Shown here piece after piece: positions 61,836 to 64,000 of a stretch of 64,000 nucleotides of DNA. Where the stretch lies: NCBI RefSeq assembly GCF_003751845.1, contig NZ_RJKQ01000002.1, positions 62,001-126,000 on the forward strand, written 5' to 3'. Within the stretch, counting starts at the first letter, position 1. Each line of letters starts with the position of its first letter. Made by a program: the position numbers and the translations under genes. This DNA comes from Enterobacter sp. BIGb0383 (GTDB lineage Bacteria; Pseudomonadota; Gammaproteobacteria; Enterobacterales; Enterobacteriaceae). The notes below the pieces were generated by a model. It worked only from the letters and a program-made list of their open reading frames with translations. It searched no databases and was not told the origin of the DNA.

Positions 61836-63727
61836 CGCCGCTGTTTGCTTTTAATCCGGCGTCGCTGCTGACGCTGGCCCTGCTGGTCTGGGTCGTGAGC
61901 GGCCTTGCTGGCGGGCTGCTGGCCGGCGCGGCACGCCTGAGCGCGTGGGTTACTGGCTTCGGTGGGATTCTGGCCTCGCTGGCCGTTATCCTCGCTGCTA
62001 TTCCGCTCCTGTACAACGCCCCTGCGGTTGCCAGGATCGCCATATTCAGCGCTGAACTCAGCCCGCTTAACGGACTACTGCTGCTGGCGATGGCGGTAAC
62101 CGCTCTCTTTTGCAGTCTGTACGCCTGCCGATGGCTGGCTACGGTCAACCCGCGGCTGCGCGCCCGTGTCGGCCTCGCCACGAATCTTCTGCTGCCTGCG
62201 CTGGCCGCAGCGACGCTCGCCGCCAGCGCCGTCACCCTGATCCTGATGCTGGAACTGGCCGCGCTCTGCGCCGGGTTTATCATCACCCAGGCCAGCGATG
62301 CCAAAGGCCAGCGCGCCGCACATAACCAGTTTCTCTGCGCGCGCCTCGGCACGCTGTGCCTGATTATCGCCTTTGCCCTGCTGTATCACACCAGCCACGA
62401 CCTGAGCTTTGAGGCGCTGCGCCATACCCACTTCAGCGCGGGGATCGCCTCCTCCGCCTTTGTGCTGGCGCTGATCGGTTTTGGCCTGTACGCCGGGATT
62501 ATCCCGTTCCACGCCTGGGTGCCGCAGTCGCACGCCAGCGCCCCGGCGCAGGTGGCCGCCCTGTTCTCCGGTGCCGTCATGAAAATTGGCCTTCTTGGGA
62601 TCGTCAAAATCGGCCTGGATCTGCTCGGCGCTCCGCCGCTGTGGTGGGGCGTGATGGTGCTGGTACTGGCAATGCTGACCGCCTTTATCGGTGGGCTGTA
62701 TGCGCTAATGGAACACGATATTCGCCGTCTGCTGGCGTATCACAGCCTCGAAAACGTCGGCATTATCCTGCTCGGTATCGGCGGTGCGATGGTCGGCGTC
62801 GCGCTGGATCGCCCGCTGCTGGCGTCCCTGGCGCTGCTCGCGGGCCTGTTCCATCTGTTTAACCACGGTCTGTTTAAAACCGCGCTGTTCCTTGGTGCGG
62901 GTGAGATCGAAATGCAGACCGGGATCAAGGATATGGAAAAACTCGGCGGACTGGCTCGCCGCATGCCGTTGACCGCCGTGGCGATGCTTATCGCCCTGAT
63001 GTCGATGGCCGCGCTTCCGCCGCTGAACGGGTTTGCCAGCGAATGGCTGCTGTACCAGTCCCTGTTCCAGTTGAGCGGCAGCGAGCTGTTTATTGCCCGC
63101 CTGCTGGGGCCGCTGCTGGCCGTCGGTCTGGCCCTGACCGGGGCGCTGGCGCTGATGTGTATCGCCAAAGTCTTCGGCGTGACATTCCTCGGTACGCCAC
63201 GCAGTCAGGGCGCGGCAGAGGCCACGTCGGGAGCGCGGGTTGTCACCCTCAGTAGCCTGCTGCCGGCGCTGCTGTGCGTAATTTTTGGCATCGCCTCGCC
63301 GTGGATTATCCCGACCTTTTCCGCCGTCGCCGCCTCGGTGCTTAATGCTCCGCTGCTGCAGTTGACCCGGCATGGCGTGACCTTCTCAGCCACGTCCGCC
63401 GTCTCGACGCCGTTGGTCACTCTGCTGTTACTGGCGATGCCGCTGCTGCCGTGGCTTATCGCCGTGGCCCTGCGCGGTAACCGCCTGCCGGGCCGCCGAC
63501 GCGGTGATGCCTGGGCCTGCGGATATCAACACTCAGCGGAGATGGTGGTGACCGCCACCGGTTTTGCCCAGCCCCTGCGGGTGATGTTTGCGCCCCTCTA
63601 TCGTCTGCGCCAGAAAGCCACGCCTGACGGGCTGGTTTCCCTGCTGCATCACAACGAACTGAGCGCCTTCTGCCGTTACCTGGCACCCATCGAATTCGCC
63701 CTGCTGCTGGTGGTGGCGTTCGCCTGA
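61832..63727 (+). CDS. hycC: Formate hydrogenlyase membrane subunit HycC
   Basis: NuoL/M/N-like antiporter-type subunit of the membrane arm of formate hydrogenlyase. It has 631 residues (E. coli 608). Proton_antipo_M core segments are clear: GIIPFHAWVPQSHASAPAQV (about 226-245), the lysine KIGLLGIVKIG, HSLENVGIILLG, and LFNHGLFKTALFLGAG. The start ATG overlaps the hycB stop (ATGA). Hydrophobic helices run throughout. The C-terminus is somewhat longer than E. coli. hycD follows 10 bp later. Confidence 0.96.
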   Translation: MTPLFAFNPASLLTLALLVWVVSGLAGGLLAGAARLSAWVTGFGGILASLAVILAAIPLLYNAPAVARIAIFSAELSPLNGLLLLAMAVTALFCSLYACRWLATVNPRLRARVGLATNLLLPALAAATLAASAVTLILMLELAALCAGFIITQASDAKGQRAAHNQFLCARLGTLCLIIAFALLYHTSHDLSFEALRHTHFSAGIASSAFVLALIGFGLYAGIIPFHAWVPQSHASAPAQVAALFSGAVMKIGLLGIVKIGLDLLGAPPLWWGVMVLVLAMLTAFIGGLYALMEHDIRRLLAYHSLENVGIILLGIGGAMVGVALDRPLLASLALLAGLFHLFNHGLFKTALFLGAGEIEMQTGIKDMEKLGGLARRMPLTAVAMLIALMSMAALPPLNGFASEWLLYQSLFQLSGSELFIARLLGPLLAVGLALTGALALMCIAKVFGVTFLGTPRSQGAAEATSGARVVTLSSLLPALLCVIFGIASPWIIPTFSAVAASVLNAPLLQLTRHGVTFSATSAVSTPLVTLLLLAMPLLPWLIAVALRGNRLPGRRRGDAWACGYQHSAEMVVTATGFAQPLRVMFAPLYRLRQKATPDGLVSLLHHNELSAFCRYLAPIEFALLLVVAFA

Positions 63728-63737
63728 GGAACTGACT

Positions 63738-64000
63738 ATGAATTTTGCCTTTTTATCCGGCTATGCCCTGTGGCCGCTGGCGCTGATACAGGCCATCGCC
63801 CTGCTGGCCCTTGCCCCGCTGTTTGCCGGATTCAGCCGCGTGCTGCGCGCCCGGATGCACAATCGCCAGGGACCGGGTCTGCTGCAGGAGTATCGCGACA
63901 TCCGCAAATTGCTCGGCCGCCAGAGCATCGCCCCTGCGGCATCGGGCCTGGCCTTCCGCAGCATGCCGTACCTGTTGACCGGCGTGCTGCTGGTTATCGC
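63738..64000 (+). CDS. hycD: Formate hydrogenlyase membrane subunit HycD, N-terminal part (cut by window edge)
   Basis: NuoH-like membrane subunit that anchors the hydrogenase arm. Only 87 codons are present, from ATG 63738-63740 (MNFAFLSGYALWPLAL), and the frame is still open at 64000. The first helix is followed by RMHNRQGPGLLQEYRDIRKL, the conserved quinone-site-like loop of the NuoH family (GPGLLQ). TGAGGAACTGACT precedes the ATG. The rest of hyc (hycE onward) lies outside. Confidence 0.95.
   Translation, partial: MNFAFLSGYALWPLALIQAIALLALAPLFAGFSRVLRARMHNRQGPGLLQEYRDIRKLLGRQSIAPAASGLAFRSMPYLLTGVLLVI

Overview
The window is chromosomal DNA from a member of the Enterobacteriaceae close to Enterobacter, Lelliottia or Klebsiella. 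From base 1 to about 44.3 kb the proteins are near-identical to E. coli K-12 homologues as I recall them, and the order follows the E. coli 19-21 min region read backwards: rpsA (partial), cmk, ycaL, aroA, serC, ycaP, ycaO, focA, pflB, pflA, ycaD, serS, rarA, lolA, ftsK, lrp, trxB, cydD, cydC, aat, infA, clpA, clpS, cspD, macB, macA, ybjD, aqpZ, hcp, hcr. It is not E. coli itself: ycaK/ycaM/ycaN, dmsABC, ybjX, ybjE (lysO) and the serW tRNA are absent from their usual places. A secreted protein of unknown function follows pflA, and a TonB-dependent receptor with its own TonB lies between infA and clpA.

From about 44.3 kb the E. coli order (hcr-poxB) ends and an accessory stretch begins. It holds a 605-residue orphan protein with a lysozyme-like N-terminal half, encoded by visibly AT-richer DNA. 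A yhf operon follows (yhfZ, yhfY, yhfX, yhfW, php, yhfU, yhfT; no yhfS), and directly after it come two secreted phosphatases: a class A acid phosphatase and a HAD-type e(P4)-like phosphatase. This set looks like a pathway that strips phosphate from an external organic phosphate, imports the product and processes it with PLP, phosphomutase-like and amidohydrolase-like enzymes. The substrate is unknown.

From 54.6 kb to the right edge is a formate hydrogenlyase locus: fhlA, hypE, hypD, hypC, hypB and hypA leftward, and hycA, hycB, hycC and hycD (cut by the window end) rightward. Two sigma-54 promoters and several FhlA-site-like dyads lie between and within these operons. The window therefore contains formate production and transport (pflB, pflA, focA) about 50 kb from formate disposal (hyc/hyp).

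No tRNA, rRNA, CRISPR array, insertion sequence or prophage was seen. Several gene starts were set by Shine-Dalgarno position and family N-termini rather than by the longest reading frame (cmk, ycaL, ycaO, ycaD, lrp, tonB-like, clpA, ybjD, hcp, hcr, fhlA, hypC). All homology statements come from memory of the families, with no database search.
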